DNA of 64,000 nucleotides, from assembly GCF_001180265.1 (NCBI RefSeq), contig NZ_CVSW01000032.1, forward strand, positions 248,001 through 312,000. Direction: 5' to 3'. Within the stretch, counting starts at the first letter, position 1. The number at the start of each line of letters is the position of its first letter. Both the position numbers and the translations under genes were made by a program. This DNA comes from Prochlorococcus marinus. Lineage in GTDB: Bacteria; Cyanobacteriota; Cyanobacteriia; PCC-6307; Cyanobiaceae. Below, in pieces: positions 46,859 to 57,320 of this stretch. The notes under the pieces are model-generated. The model saw nothing but the letters and a program-made list of their open reading frames with translations. It was not told the origin of the DNA and did no database searches.

Positions 46859-47395
46859 TCATTTATTTTGAAGATAATTGTCAGGTCCAATAGTTGATAA
46901 CTTATTATTTTTATTTCTTACCTGTGTATGTAGATTTTCTCGGAATTCTTTTAAATTTTTCTTTATGGATTCATCAAATAAACTGACCATCCCTATTGCC
47001 AATAATCCAGCGTTCTGTCCTCCATTAATTGCAACTGTTGCAACTGGAATTCCAGAGGGCATTTGAACGATTGATAAAAGAGAGTCAATTCCCTTCAGTG
47101 TCTTACTCTCTACTGGTACTCCAATTACAGGAATGCAAGTTATTGATGCCAGCATTCCTGGAAGATGAGCAGCACCCCCAGCACCGGCAATTATTACTTT
47201 TATGTTTTCTGATTCTGCATTTTTTGCATATTCCATCATTTCAATAGGTGTTCGATGAGCAGAAAGTATACAAACTTCAGTTTTTATTCTAAATTCTCTT
47301 AAAATATCAATGGCTGGTTTCAATGTATTTAGATCTGAATCACTACCCATTACGACAGCAATTTTATAAATTTCTTTAGAATTTAATTCTGACAA
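46859..47395 (-). CDS. purE: 5-(carboxyamino)imidazole ribonucleotide mutase
   Basis: PurE moves the carboxyl group of N5-CAIR to C4 in purine synthesis. The 178-residue protein has the class I motif VVMGSDSDL near the N-terminus, LSAHRTPIEMMEYAK with the active-site histidine, and VIIAGAGGAAHLPGMLAS. Its partner purK is not visible here. A 20-residue C-terminal extension is longer than in the minimal form. It is divergent from chlM, with a ~90-base shared region. Confidence 0.95.
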   Translation of the reverse strand: MSELNSKEIYKIAVVMGSDSDLNTLKPAIDILREFRIKTEVCILSAHRTPIEMMEYAKNAESENIKVIIAGAGGAAHLPGMLASITCIPVIGVPVESKTLKGIDSLLSIVQMPSGIPVATVAINGGQNAGLLAIGMVSLFDESIKKNLKEFRENLHTQVRNKNNKLSTIGPDNYLQNK

Positions 47396-47416
47396 AATAA
47401 CAAATCAATTCTTTCC

Positions 47417-47422
47417 TATAAT
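47417..47422 (+). promoter_or_regulatory. Candidate -10 box for chlM
   Basis: TATAAT lies 63 bases before the chlM start, followed by a distinctive GGCGCGC at 47424-47430, unusually GC-rich for this window. A clear -35 is missing. Confidence 0.35.
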
Positions 47423-47484
47423 GGCGCGCAATTAATTTGGTGCCAGTTAGTTAGTATGAAAAGAATAAATTTTCATAGAATATT

Positions 47485-48186
47485 ATGACGTCAAATAAGA
47501 TTATCGAAAAAAGTGAAGTCAGGGAGTATTTTAATGGTACTGGCTTTGAGAGATGGAATAAAATTTATAGCAAATCTGATGAAATTAATACAGTTCAGAA
47601 AAATATAAGGAAAGGACATCAAAAAACTGTAGATGATGTAGTCTCATACATCAAAAATTATCCTGAACTAACAAAAAAAAGTTATTGTGATGCAGGCTGT
47701 GGTGTAGGAAGTCTTTCCATACCTTTACTAAGACTCGGTATAAAAGAACTACAGATGAGTGATATTTCTTCTGAAATGATTAAAGAAACAAAAAAACGCA
47801 TTCATGAATTAGGTTTGAATCAAGGTAAAATAAAATATGAAGTCTGTGATCTGGAAAAATTAAAAGGTTTATTTGATGTTGTAGTTTGTTTGGATGTATT
47901 TATTCATTATCCTCAACCGGTCGCAGAAGAAATGGTCCAACATCTATGCGATTTAAGCAAAGAAAAACTAATCGTTAGCTTTGCTCCTTATACCCCAGTT
48001 CTTGCTGTTCTAAAAAATATTGGAAAATTATTCCCTGGGCCAAGTAAAACTACAAGAGCATATACATTGAAAGAAAAGGGTATTATTAATGCTGCCAAAG
48101 AAAGAGGATTTAAAGTTGTTAAAAAGAAATTAAATCAAGCTCCTTTTTATTTTTCAAAACTAATTGAATTCGAAAAAATTAAATAA
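47485..48186 (+). CDS. chlM: Magnesium protoporphyrin IX methyltransferase
   Basis: ChlM methylates the ring C propionate of Mg-protoporphyrin IX with S-adenosylmethionine, a membrane-associated step of chlorophyll synthesis after Mg chelatase. The 233-residue protein opens with VREYFNGTGFERWNKIY, has the SAM-binding motif YCDAGCGVGSLSIPL and VVCLDVFIHYPQP, as in other ChlM. hemD at 0.2 kb feeds the same tetrapyrrole path. It is monocistronic and converges on the response-regulator gene with stops adjacent. Confidence 0.96.
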   Translation: MTSNKIIEKSEVREYFNGTGFERWNKIYSKSDEINTVQKNIRKGHQKTVDDVVSYIKNYPELTKKSYCDAGCGVGSLSIPLLRLGIKELQMSDISSEMIKETKKRIHELGLNQGKIKYEVCDLEKLKGLFDVVVCLDVFIHYPQPVAEEMVQHLCDLSKEKLIVSFAPYTPVLAVLKNIGKLFPGPSKTTRAYTLKEKGIINAAKERGFKVVKKKLNQAPFYFSKLIEFEKIK

Positions 48187-48187
48187 T

Positions 48188-48916
48188 TTATTTTACTAAA
48201 TGATTTTCAAGTGCATAACGAACTAATTCTGTTCGGCTTGATGTACCTGTTTTGATAAAAAGTCTACTTACATATTTCTCAACATTTCTAATAGATGTTT
48301 CAAGCTGTCTTGCAATTTCTTTGTTCATCAGTCCCTCTGCTACTAGTTGAAGCACACTTGCTTCTCTAGGAGTGAAACTAGGAAGATTTATTTTATTTTC
48401 TGGATTAGTCTGGTTTTGGTCTGTGAGCATAGATTTTATTTCAGTAATTTGTTTTGCCATTTTGCTTACGTCAATATCTGCGAATCGTGCCGCTTCTTTT
48501 AATAATCTTTCTTGTCTGTTGATTACATTTTTGACTCTTGCAGCTAATTCATCGGGATCGAAAGGTTTGGAAATATAATCATCAACTCCTGCAAGATAAC
48601 CTTCTGTTCTGTCTAGGGTCATTCCTTTCGCAGTTAGAAAAATTACTGGAGTTCCTCCTAATTTTTCATCCTTTCTAATTTTTTCTAATAAAGCATAACC
48701 GTTGGCTCGAGGCATCATAACATCGCTAATTATCAAATCGGGGAAGACTGTTTGAGCTTTTTCCCAACCATCCTCTCCATCAACTGCAATAAATATTTCA
48801 AAGCCTTCATCTTCTAAAAATGTTTTAACAGCTGTTCTTAAACCAGGCTCATCATCAACTAATAAAATTCTTGATTTTCTTCCCGGTTCATTATTTATTA
48901 GATTAATTTCATTCAT
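48188..48916 (-). CDS. NarL/LuxR-type response regulator (Ycf29-like)
   Basis: A 242-residue response regulator with receiver (residues 16-135) containing the acidic pair D21-D22 and phospho-acceptor D in PDLIISDVMMPRANGYAL (about 66), conserved K in YISKPFDPDEL, then a linker and a C-terminal LuxR-type helix-turn-helix (about 180-240): TPREASVLQLVAEGLMNKEI and SIRNVEKYVSRLFIKTG. It resembles the Ycf29/TctD-like regulators kept in plastids and marine cyanobacteria. Targets and kinase unknown. It is divergent from the cysteine desulfurase gene. Confidence 0.83.
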   Translation of the reverse strand: MNEINLINNEPGRKSRILLVDDEPGLRTAVKTFLEDEGFEIFIAVDGEDGWEKAQTVFPDLIISDVMMPRANGYALLEKIRKDEKLGGTPVIFLTAKGMTLDRTEGYLAGVDDYISKPFDPDELAARVKNVINRQERLLKEAARFADIDVSKMAKQITEIKSMLTDQNQTNPENKINLPSFTPREASVLQLVAEGLMNKEIARQLETSIRNVEKYVSRLFIKTGTSSRTELVRYALENHLVK

Positions 48917-48974
48917 TTTTTAATTCTTTAATTTGATTTTCTAGTAATAAACAGAATTTTATATACTAAACATA

Positions 48975-50120
48975 ATGCTATCAACTCCCATACTACTAGA
49001 CTATCAATCTTCGACTCCTTGCTCTAAAGATGTCGTTGATTCTATGAAACCTTTTTGGAGTGAGATATTTTCTAACCCTGCAAATAAATCCAATTTGGCT
49101 GGGATTAACGCAAGCGCTATATTGGAAGCCTCAAGAGAAAAAATCGAACAAAGTTTATTTCTTAAGAATAAAAAAGTTATTTTTACAAGTGGGGCAACTG
49201 AATCTAATAACTTAGCCTTATTAGGTTTTGCTAGAAATTTTTATAAAAAAACAGGAAATTATGGACATATTATTACCTTAAAAACGGAGCATAAAGCTGT
49301 TTTGGAGCCCTTAAACCAACTAAAAAAAGAGGGATTTATGGTTACAGAAATTATTCCTGAGAAAGATGGCTTAATTTCAGAAGAACAATTCCAAAAAAAA
49401 ATAAGAGAAGATACATTTCTGGTTAGTGTCATGTTGGCAAATAACGAAATAGGAGTTATTCAGCCCATAGAAAGAATTTCAAAGATATGTAAATCGAGAG
49501 GAATAACATTTCACTCTGATTTTGCACAATGTTTAGGTTATATGGCTCTAGACAATCTTTTATCAGATGTCAACATGATAACGATGAGTTCTCACAAAAT
49601 ATACGGCCCTAAAGGGATAGGACTTCTTTTGATTGATGAAGAAATTAATCTTGAGCCTTTAATTGTTGGAGGAGGTCAGGAATATGGTCTTAGGTCTGGC
49701 ACATTACCTCTTCCTTTAGTAGTTGGCTTTGCTAAAGCAATAGAGATAGCAGTTCTTAATCAAAAAAATAATGCTGCGAAATTACTTTTTTATAGAAATA
49801 ACCTTTTAGAGGGGTTGTTAAAAAATAATTCTGGTTTATTAATTAATGGCTCCATAGAAAAAAGATTACCTCACAATTTAAATTTGACTGTATTGGATTT
49901 AAACGGAGCAAAGTTTCATAAACTTTTAAAATCCAAAATAATTTGTTCTACTGGATCTGCATGTAGTAGTGGTGAACCATCTCATGTTTTACTAGCCTTA
50001 GGTAGATCTCTTAAGGAAGCAGAATCTTCAATAAGGTTAAGTATTGGATTAAGTACTAATTCAAAAGATATAAAACAAGCAATTCATATTCTTACAAATA
50101 CAATCAGATCATTACGATAG
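48975..50120 (+). CDS. Cysteine desulfurase (NifS/IscS-type)
   Basis: A 381-residue PLP enzyme that takes sulfur from cysteine as an enzyme-bound persulfide for Fe-S clusters, tRNA or thiamine. It has DYQSSTPCSKDVVDSMKP at the N-terminus, TSGATESNNLALLG, the PLP-lysine in TMSSHKIYGPKGIG (about 205) and the catalytic cysteine in CSTGSACSSGEPSHVL (about 325), in an extended loop as in the NifS/IscS group rather than the SufS group. It could pair with the IscA-type carrier at 3 kb. It is convergent with rsmH. Confidence 0.94.
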   Translation: MLSTPILLDYQSSTPCSKDVVDSMKPFWSEIFSNPANKSNLAGINASAILEASREKIEQSLFLKNKKVIFTSGATESNNLALLGFARNFYKKTGNYGHIITLKTEHKAVLEPLNQLKKEGFMVTEIIPEKDGLISEEQFQKKIREDTFLVSVMLANNEIGVIQPIERISKICKSRGITFHSDFAQCLGYMALDNLLSDVNMITMSSHKIYGPKGIGLLLIDEEINLEPLIVGGGQEYGLRSGTLPLPLVVGFAKAIEIAVLNQKNNAAKLLFYRNNLLEGLLKNNSGLLINGSIEKRLPHNLNLTVLDLNGAKFHKLLKSKIICSTGSACSSGEPSHVLLALGRSLKEAESSIRLSIGLSTNSKDIKQAIHILTNTIRSLR

Positions 50121-50133
50121 AAATTATTGGCTT

Positions 50134-51036
50134 TTAATTTAATTGAGCAATTCTTAATTTTCCACTTCTAGCTCTTTTATTAAGTTCGACTTCCTGTTCA
50201 GAAGGTGTTATTGGCTTTTTTGTCAGGTTTTTTAGTCTTTGATCATTCTTAAAACATTTTTTAACTAACCTATCCTCAAGAGAATGAAAACTGATAACAG
50301 AAATAATACCCCCTGGCAAAAGCCATTCAGGTACAACTTGCAAAAATTTTTCTAATACTTCAATTTCTTTATTAACAGCAATTCTTAGTGCTTGAAATGT
50401 TCTTGTTGCTGGATGTATTTTTTTATATCTTTGTTTTGGTGGGAAGCAGCCTGCAATAGAGTAAGCTAACTCTTTTGTTCCAGAATATTTTCCATTTTCC
50501 TTTAAATCCAATTTTATTTTCCTAGCAATCTTTCTTGATAATCTCTCATCTCCATATTTATAGATTAGGTTAGCTAGATCTTTTTCATTTAAAACCTCAA
50601 TTAATTTCTCTGCATCAACATCAAGTAAAGGATTCATGCGCATATCAAGCGGACCATCTTTTTGGAAACTAAATCCTCTTTTAGGGTCATCAAGTTGGTT
50701 ACTATTTACTCCAAGATCTGCAATCACAAAAGAAACTTTTTCTTTTGGTACAAAATCCGCAAAATTTGAAGCCCTTATATCAATCCTACTTTTGAACTCA
50801 TCAAGTTTTTTTAATGCTGATTTTCTTGCGAATGGATCTTGATCAAGTCCAATTATATTTAAATCCGAATATTTTCTCAATAAATGATAAGAGTGCCCGC
50901 CTCCGCCTAAAGTTGCGTCAATTCCCTTAAGTTGATTGTTATGTATAAGTGGGTAATGCTCTAATGAGGCCATAATCTCATCTGTCATAACTGATTGATG
51001 ATTGAAAAAAGATGAATCAGATAGGTCAGTTTGCAT
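50134..51036 (-). CDS. rsmH: 16S rRNA (cytosine(1402)-N4)-methyltransferase
   Basis: RsmH (MraW) methylates N4 of C1402 in 16S rRNA in the ribosomal P site. The 300-residue protein has FNHQSVMTDEIM, DATLGGGGHSYHLL with the SAM-binding glycines, GLDQDPFA, and FSFQKDGPLDMRMN characteristic of the family. In many bacteria it heads the division and wall cluster, but here it is alone, divergent from ndhH with a 38-base gap. Length is normal. Confidence 0.96.
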   Translation of the reverse strand: MQTDLSDSSFFNHQSVMTDEIMASLEHYPLIHNNQLKGIDATLGGGGHSYHLLRKYSDLNIIGLDQDPFARKSALKKLDEFKSRIDIRASNFADFVPKEKVSFVIADLGVNSNQLDDPKRGFSFQKDGPLDMRMNPLLDVDAEKLIEVLNEKDLANLIYKYGDERLSRKIARKIKLDLKENGKYSGTKELAYSIAGCFPPKQRYKKIHPATRTFQALRIAVNKEIEVLEKFLQVVPEWLLPGGIISVISFHSLEDRLVKKCFKNDQRLKNLTKKPITPSEQEVELNKRARSGKLRIAQLN

Positions 51037-51074
51037 AACTTTCGACTAAAATTTGTTTAGAAGTTAAATTTCGA

Positions 51075-52262
51075 ATGGCTCAGCTAGAGACTAGAACAGA
51101 ACCAATGGTGGTCAATTTTGGCCCTCACCATCCCTCAATGCATGGGGTTTTAAGGTTAGTTGTAACTCTTGATGGTGAGAATGTCATTGATTGTGAGCCA
51201 GTAATTGGATATTTACATAGAGGAATGGAAAAGATAGCTGAAAATAGAACAAATGTAATGTATGTCCCTTATGTAAGCAGAATGGATTATGCAGCAGGAA
51301 TGTTTTATGAAGCTATTGTAGTAAATGCTCCTGAAAGATTAGCTAATATTCCAGTTCCCAAAAGAGCTAGTTACATCAGAGTTCTTATGCTCGAACTTAA
51401 TCGTATTGCTAATCATCTTTTATGGCTTGGTCCCTTTTTAGCAGACGTAGGAGCTCAAACTCCATTTTTCTATATTTTTAGAGAAAGAGAGATGATCTAT
51501 GATCTCTGGGAAGCTGCTACTGGACAAAGGCTAATAAATAATAATTTCTTTAGGATAGGCGGTGTCGCATGTGATCTTCCATACGGATGGTTAGAAAAAT
51601 GTATAGACTTTTGCGATTGGTTTGGACCTAAGATAGATGAATACGAAAAATTAATTACAAATAATCCAATTTTTAGAAAAAGAATTGAAGGTCTAGGAAC
51701 AATACAAAGAGAACAGGCAATTAATTGGTCTCTTTCTGGGCCAATGCTTAGAGCTTCTGGAGTTTCCTGGGATTTAAGGAAAGTCGATAGTTATGAATGT
51801 TATGACGATTTTGATTGGCAGATTGCTTCGGAAAAAGAAGGAGATTGTTATGCGAGATATCGAGTAAGAGTTGAAGAGATGAGACAATCACTAAGCATCA
51901 TTCGCCAAGCCTGCAAAATGATTCCAGGAGGTCCAACTGAAAATTTAGAAGCTCAAAGAATGTCGACTGAAGATAAGAAAAGTGAAATATTTGGTATCGA
52001 CTATCAATATGTAGCTAAGAAGGTTGCTCCAACTTTTAAAATTCCTAACGGAGAATTATATACAAGATTAGAGTCCGGCAAAGGAGAAATAGGTGTATTT
52101 ATTCAAGGAAATAATGAAGTTACCCCATGGAGATTTAAAATCAGAGCAGCTGATTTAAATAATCTGCAAATATTGCCTCATATTCTTAAAGGTGCCAAAA
52201 TCGCTGATATTATGGCAATCCTTGGTTCAATAGATGTCATTATGGGATCTGTTGATAGATAA
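51075..52262 (+). CDS. ndhH: NAD(P)H-quinone oxidoreductase subunit H
   Basis: NdhH (NuoD, 49 kDa subunit) lies at the plastoquinone-reduction site of NDH-1. The 395-residue protein has [20 protein letters not shown] with the site's conserved histidine pair, [28 protein letters not shown] and a C-terminal IMGSVDR. The fold is that of [NiFe]-hydrogenase large subunits. It lies away from the other ndh genes and is followed after 9 bases by the thioesterase, so it may be transcribed with a phylloquinone gene. Confidence 0.97.
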   Translation: MAQLETRTEPMVVNFGPHHPSMHGVLRLVVTLDGENVIDCEPVIGYLHRGMEKIAENRTNVMYVPYVSRMDYAAGMFYEAIVVNAPERLANIPVPKRASYIRVLMLELNRIANHLLWLGPFLADVGAQTPFFYIFREREMIYDLWEAATGQRLINNNFFRIGGVACDLPYGWLEKCIDFCDWFGPKIDEYEKLITNNPIFRKRIEGLGTIQREQAINWSLSGPMLRASGVSWDLRKVDSYECYDDFDWQIASEKEGDCYARYRVRVEEMRQSLSIIRQACKMIPGGPTENLEAQRMSTEDKKSEIFGIDYQYVAKKVAPTFKIPNGELYTRLESGKGEIGVFIQGNNEVTPWRFKIRAADLNNLQILPHILKGAKIADIMAILGSIDVIMGSVDR

Positions 52263-52271
52263 TTTCTTTAA

Positions 52272-52724
<453 letters not shown>

Positions 52725-52727
52725 TTA

Positions 52728-53942
52728 TTATTTTTTAAATTTATAGTTTATTTTTTCTGTAATGCTATTTTTGTTTTTAACAATCCACTTTTCAGGCTTT
52801 TCATGTTTAGGCCAACTTTGAGAAAAATTTTTTAATAAATTTAAAGAAATTTCAATATTTTTATCATTTGTAAGTTCTCTAAATTCAACTATTACTTTAA
52901 TTTTATTTCCCCATAATTTGTTAGATACTTTCGAAATATCGAATTTATTAATTGGGATATTTTCTTTCATAATGAAATTATTTAATCTAGATTCAATTAC
53001 TTCAGGAAAAACAACTTCTCCTCCTGAATTAAAGGCATTATCACTTCTTCCAAAAAATTTTAAATAGTAAGAATTATTGATTTTCTTAATTTCACCTAAA
53101 TCACTTGTTTGCCACCACCCATTTTTATTTTTGAAATTTTCAGTTTTTAAAGAATCTATTATTTCGATTCCAATTCTGGCTGATTTTATTTCGATTAATC
53201 CTTGTGCGTTAATTCTTATTTTTGTATCAGGTAGTATTTCTCCAACATTTTTAAAACCCATTAAGAATTCTTTTGGTTTTAAACTCGTAACCATTGCTGC
53301 TGTTTCAGTTGAGCCGTAACAAGGTGCTAATTTTATTTTTTCTTTTATACATTGTTCTGCAGTTTCGTCTGAAATTGAAGCGCCACCTACCCAAATTAGA
53401 TCAAAAATTTTTAGCCAACTAATTCCATCTTTTTGAGCTAAAAGTCTTTGTAATTGGGTAGGTACTAATGACGTAATCAAGTGTTTTTTGTTTTTTTTAA
53501 ATTTAATTGTGAAAAGTAAAAGTTCTCGAGTTTTTTTTATCAAATTCGGAGAAATATTAATACAATCACATCCCCAAGTTTGACTTCTAAAAATTGGCAT
53601 TAATCCACTTATATGGTTCAGGGGTAAAGTATTTAAAATTAAGCAGTTTTGTAATTCAAATCCTTGCTCTATTAGCCATTGACCTGATGTAGTTGCAGAT
53701 AATTTAAGATTATTTAAATGGTGAAAACATTGTCTCGGTTTTCCAGAACTCCCACTACTGTTTAAGATAATTGCTGGCCCATTTTCAGTAATTGAATCTA
53801 ATACATCTTTGTCTTCATAAAATTTGTTTTTTACATAAATAATTTTATTCTCTCTAATTTTTTCAATAATTTTTTCTACAGATTGAGTTTCGTTATTTTC
53901 AACTTCAATAGTATGAATTTTATTTTTCATAGTTGATCCCAT
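52728..53942 (-). CDS. menE: O-succinylbenzoate-CoA ligase
   Basis: A 404-residue member of the adenylate-forming family, MenE, which activates o-succinylbenzoate with ATP and CoA. AMP-binding motif ILNSSGSSGKPRQCFHH with the Ser/Gly-rich loop near residue 55, then CYGSTETAAMV and WWQTSDLGEIKKINNSYYLKFFGRSD. The length is shorter than typical (450-500), with a reduced N-terminal part, as seen in marine picocyanobacteria. The start overlaps menC by 16 bases and the three men genes on this strand (menA, menC, menE) form one unit. Confidence 0.9.
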   Translation of the reverse strand: MGSTMKNKIHTIEVENNETQSVEKIIEKIRENKIIYVKNKFYEDKDVLDSITENGPAIILNSSGSSGKPRQCFHHLNNLKLSATTSGQWLIEQGFELQNCLILNTLPLNHISGLMPIFRSQTWGCDCINISPNLIKKTRELLLFTIKFKKNKKHLITSLVPTQLQRLLAQKDGISWLKIFDLIWVGGASISDETAEQCIKEKIKLAPCYGSTETAAMVTSLKPKEFLMGFKNVGEILPDTKIRINAQGLIEIKSARIGIEIIDSLKTENFKNKNGWWQTSDLGEIKKINNSYYLKFFGRSDNAFNSGGEVVFPEVIESRLNNFIMKENIPINKFDISKVSNKLWGNKIKVIVEFRELTNDKNIEISLNLLKNFSQSWPKHEKPEKWIVKNKNSITEKINYKFKK

Positions 53943-54892
53943 ATCTTTTTTGCTTCATTTAAAAATAGAAACGAATTAGGGAATTTATTCATTGCTAAAC
54001 CAGGAACTTTTGGGGTTGGTCCTTGTAATTGTAGAGAAGATAAATGATGGAGCCATCTCTTTCCTATTCCAGTTTCAAATGAGGTACTTATAGATATTAA
54101 AGCTTTTTTATTTTCTAATTCTCTTAAAAGCTTAACTGGATTATTTTCTTGAGAAGGCCTTCTAATTTGCCAACCCTTCCACTCATCAATCAAAGTTGGA
54201 AATTTTAAAAGTGATTCGTCTAAAGCTATTGGAATTTTTTTGTTTAGTTCTGTCAGTCCATCAATATCATCAACACAGAGAGGTTGTTCTAACCAATCTA
54301 TATTTTTATTATCTTTCAAAATATCTGCCCATCTATTAGCTATGTCTCTTCCCCAAGAACCATTAGCATCTATTCTTAACTTAATATTATTACCTATTTT
54401 GCTTAAAATTTCTTCTAATTTTGCTTCTTCCTCATGGTTATTTTTTAGTGCTACTTTCCATTTTAAGGTTAATGATTTTCCATTATCACAATGTCTTTTT
54501 TTAATATCATTTAGATCTGAAACTACATTTTCATGATTTAACAATATGGCTGTTTTACCGATTTCATCAAAGTAGTAGTTTTCTTTAAAAATTATTTTTC
54601 CATTGATCTCAGCTAATGCAGAATTTATTGCAGATTGAATGCATGGGTGAAAAATATTTATTTGCTCAGATAAATTAAATTCCTCTATATACTCAGGGAT
54701 TATATCTAGTTGTTTCGCACACTTTTTTAAGTCTTTTTTATGTAGCGGTGAAACTTCGCCAAACCCTATTTTCTTATCATTACTTATTATTTTAATTATC
54801 CAACCCGATTTTGTATGGTAACTGGTTTTAGAATTTTCTACTTTGGCCGATAACTTAAAGCTATAAGATTTTTTTTGAAATATTAAGTTCAT
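53927..54892 (-). CDS. menC: O-succinylbenzoate synthase
   Basis: MenC dehydrates SHCHC to o-succinylbenzoate and belongs to the enolase superfamily. The 321-residue protein has the general-base lysine in LKWKVALK (about 148), metal ligands in LRIDANGSWGRD (D about 175), DWLEQPL (E about 204) and ALDESL (D about 228), as required. It overlaps menE by 16 bases and menA by 4 (ATGA-type), so translation is coupled. The remaining steps menD, menH and menB are not in the window. Confidence 0.93.
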   Translation of the reverse strand: MNLIFQKKSYSFKLSAKVENSKTSYHTKSGWIIKIISNDKKIGFGEVSPLHKKDLKKCAKQLDIIPEYIEEFNLSEQINIFHPCIQSAINSALAEINGKIIFKENYYFDEIGKTAILLNHENVVSDLNDIKKRHCDNGKSLTLKWKVALKNNHEEEAKLEEILSKIGNNIKLRIDANGSWGRDIANRWADILKDNKNIDWLEQPLCVDDIDGLTELNKKIPIALDESLLKFPTLIDEWKGWQIRRPSQENNPVKLLRELENKKALISISTSFETGIGKRWLHHLSSLQLQGPTPKVPGLAMNKFPNSFLFLNEAKKIWDQL

Positions 54893-55806
54893 TTATTTAG
54901 CAAGTAATTAAATATTAATCCTGTGATTAAACCAATTCCATTAAGAGTTTGAAATTTTATTGCGACGAATTTGCAATTTTTTATTGCAGAAGGTTTTGCA
55001 TACGAAGATTTTAATAAATTTATAAGTCTTATTGCTTGAGGTAAACTAAGCAAATAAATGATGCAAAACACTGGAATAAATCCATAAACTATTGTGAAAA
55101 GTTGAAAGATATATATTGTAAAAATTATCCAAGGCACAAATTGAGAACCTTTTTTTGCCCCTAAGCGAACTAAAGGTGAATTTTTCCCATGCTTTTTATC
55201 TTCAGAAATTTGATGAAAATGAGAACAAAATAATACAAGAGTTGTTGCCAAGGAAGGTCCTGAACCAAGTAATAAAGAAACTTTCCATGGAATATCTTCG
55301 AAGTAAATATTAGACGGATTTAACGCAATTAAGACTGCAGAGTACGCAAAAGGTCCAAATGCTAGCCAGCATAATGGTTCTCCTAAACCTTGATAGCCCA
55401 ATCTAAAAGGAGGACCTTGATATAAATATCCCAAGAAGCAGCAAGCTGCAACCAAAATAAAAATGTTTATACTTGTTGATACTGAAATAATTAAAATTAT
55501 TAATAAACCAATAACTAAAGATGTATATGCAATAAATGAAATTATTTTTTTATTTTTTACAAGATTTACAATTGAATGGAATTTAAATTCATCGATTCCT
55601 GTTTCTGCGTCGTATAAATCATTAGTAAGATTTTCCCAAAGTAATATCAAAATTGCAGCTAAAGTAAATGAAATCAAATTATAAATTTTTACCTCTTCAT
55701 ATTGATTGAGCAAGTAAGCCCCTGTTATTAAAACTGGAAGTATGGCAACAGAATAAAGAGGCCATTTTATTGCTTTTTTCCATAATTTTTTTTTATCTTC
55801 GTCCAT
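54889..55806 (-). CDS. menA: 1,4-dihydroxy-2-naphthoate phytyltransferase
   Basis: MenA attaches the phytyl chain to DHNA in the membrane, giving demethylphylloquinone for photosystem I. The 305-residue protein has UbiA-family features: eight or so helices, the first Asp motif NDLYDAETGID (about residue 62) and a second Asp-rich loop near residues 190-215 (FHQISEDKKHGKNSPLVRLG). It heads the menA-menC-menE set and is divergent from menF with a ~100-base gap that must carry both promoters. Confidence 0.94.
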   Translation of the reverse strand: MDEDKKKLWKKAIKWPLYSVAILPVLITGAYLLNQYEEVKIYNLISFTLAAILILLWENLTNDLYDAETGIDEFKFHSIVNLVKNKKIISFIAYTSLVIGLLIILIISVSTSINIFILVAACCFLGYLYQGPPFRLGYQGLGEPLCWLAFGPFAYSAVLIALNPSNIYFEDIPWKVSLLLGSGPSLATTLVLFCSHFHQISEDKKHGKNSPLVRLGAKKGSQFVPWIIFTIYIFQLFTIVYGFIPVFCIIYLLSLPQAIRLINLLKSSYAKPSAIKNCKFVAIKFQTLNGIGLITGLIFNYLLNK

Positions 55807-55907
55807 TTTTAATTAACACGCAAAATTAGATAATTATTGAATGTAGTTTATAAATTGAGTTACATTTTTTACTTTATTGCATCATTTTTAGTTATTTTCA
55901 ATAAGTA

Positions 55908-57320
55908 ATGAAAAATGACTTAAACTTAACAGATTTTTTAAAAGATGTATTTTCCTCTTTCGATAAGAAAGTTGAAAATTCTGGATTAGTAAGTATTTGT
56001 GTTGAGATTCCTTGTATTGATTTATTTCAAGTTTATGAATTGTTAATAAATCAATATCCGTTTTCTTCATTTTGGGAAGAATCTGATGGCATTTCATATA
56101 TAGCTTTCGAGAAGTGTAAATATGTTACTCTGGATGGCCCAAAAAGATTTGAGGTAGCAAAGGAGTTTAATTCTGATAATTTTAAAAATTTAATTAACTT
56201 AACTAATGAATCGCATAATTCTGCACTTTCAAAAATAATTTATTTATTTTCTTTCTCTGAAAATTTGAATAATAAGAATTTACCTTCAGATATCCCTAGT
56301 TTGGAAGCCATTTTGCCAAAAATATTAATTACTAAAAGTGGTAAGAATTGCTGGTTAAGAATCAATGGTCATGTTGAAGATAAATCATCATTAAGAACAT
56401 TAATTGAAGAAATATGGACAATTAGAAATCAAGTTATTAATTCTGGCTCAGAATTAATAAAATCATCTGGCTTAAAAACTAGTTTTGATTCCCCTTTTAT
56501 TGATGATTTCTCACGCTCCTTAGAAACTTCTAAAACAAACATGAAAAAAGTAGTAAATAGAGGAATTCAATTAGTAGAAAAAGATATCCTCGAAAAGATA
56601 GTTTTAGCGAATAGGATTAAAATACAACTTAAAAATAAATTAGATTTAGTAGAAATTTTAAAAAGATTTAAAAAGAAGCAACCAAATACATGTAGATACG
56701 TTTGGAAAAGGAATAGTAAGGATATTTTGTTTGGAGCATCTCCAGAAAAATTATTTTCTTACTCTAAACCTAATTTAACTTTAGAGGCTCTTGCTGGAAC
56801 TATCTCTACTAATTCAAATTTTAAGAAACTCCTAAAAAGTACAAAAGACTTAAAGGAACATAATTATGTAATACAACATTTGATTAAATCTTTAGAAGTT
56901 TTAAAAATAACAAACTTTAAAAAAAGTGATATCAAGGTAAATTCATTTGGAGATATTTCTCATTTGCAAACACTCATTTTCTCTAAAGTTGAAAATATTT
57001 GTCCTTTTGAATTGCTTAAAAACTTACATCCATCTCCAGCTGTTTGTGGATACCCAAAAAATGCAGCATTGGATTGGATAAACACTCTTGAGTCTTTTCC
57101 TAGAGGAAATTATGCTTCTCCAATGGGTTGGGTTGATTCATCAGGAAATGCTTCATTTCTTTTGGCAATAAGAGGCGCAAGATGTATTGAAGAAAATATT
57201 GAATTTACTGCAGGTTCAGGTATAGTTTCTGGCTCCGTTTTAGAGAAAGAAATAGATGAGATTAAATTAAAATTTGAATCTATAGTAAAACAGATATTTT
57301 GCGCTAAAAATCCTAGATAA
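55908..57320 (+). CDS. menF: Isochorismate synthase
   Basis: A 470-residue chorismate-binding protein that isomerises chorismate to isochorismate, the entry into phylloquinone. The C-terminal catalytic half includes [26 protein letters not shown], and [20 protein letters not shown] with the conserved Ser/Gly and Glu residues that bind Mg. The N-terminal half is variable. Context (menA, menC, menE and the thioesterase next to it) supports MenF rather than anthranilate or salicylate synthases. It converges on gshB, overlapping it by 8 bases. Confidence 0.92.
   Translation: MKNDLNLTDFLKDVFSSFDKKVENSGLVSICVEIPCIDLFQVYELLINQYPFSSFWEESDGISYIAFEKCKYVTLDGPKRFEVAKEFNSDNFKNLINLTNESHNSALSKIIYLFSFSENLNNKNLPSDIPSLEAILPKILITKSGKNCWLRINGHVEDKSSLRTLIEEIWTIRNQVINSGSELIKSSGLKTSFDSPFIDDFSRSLETSKTNMKKVVNRGIQLVEKDILEKIVLANRIKIQLKNKLDLVEILKRFKKKQPNTCRYVWKRNSKDILFGASPEKLFSYSKPNLTLEALAGTISTNSNFKKLLKSTKDLKEHNYVIQHLIKSLEVLKITNFKKSDIKVNSFGDISHLQTLIFSKVENICPFELLKNLHPSPAVCGYPKNAALDWINTLESFPRGNYASPMGWVDSSGNASFLLAIRGARCIEENIEFTAGSGIVSGSVLEKEIDEIKLKFESIVKQIFCAKNPR

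Noticed and set aside
55859..55875. HLR1-like direct repeat (GTTACATT then TTTACTTT) ahead of menF
   Set aside because: The half-sites are 9 bases apart rather than 10 and one half has a mismatch, so the match to the RpaB site falls short.
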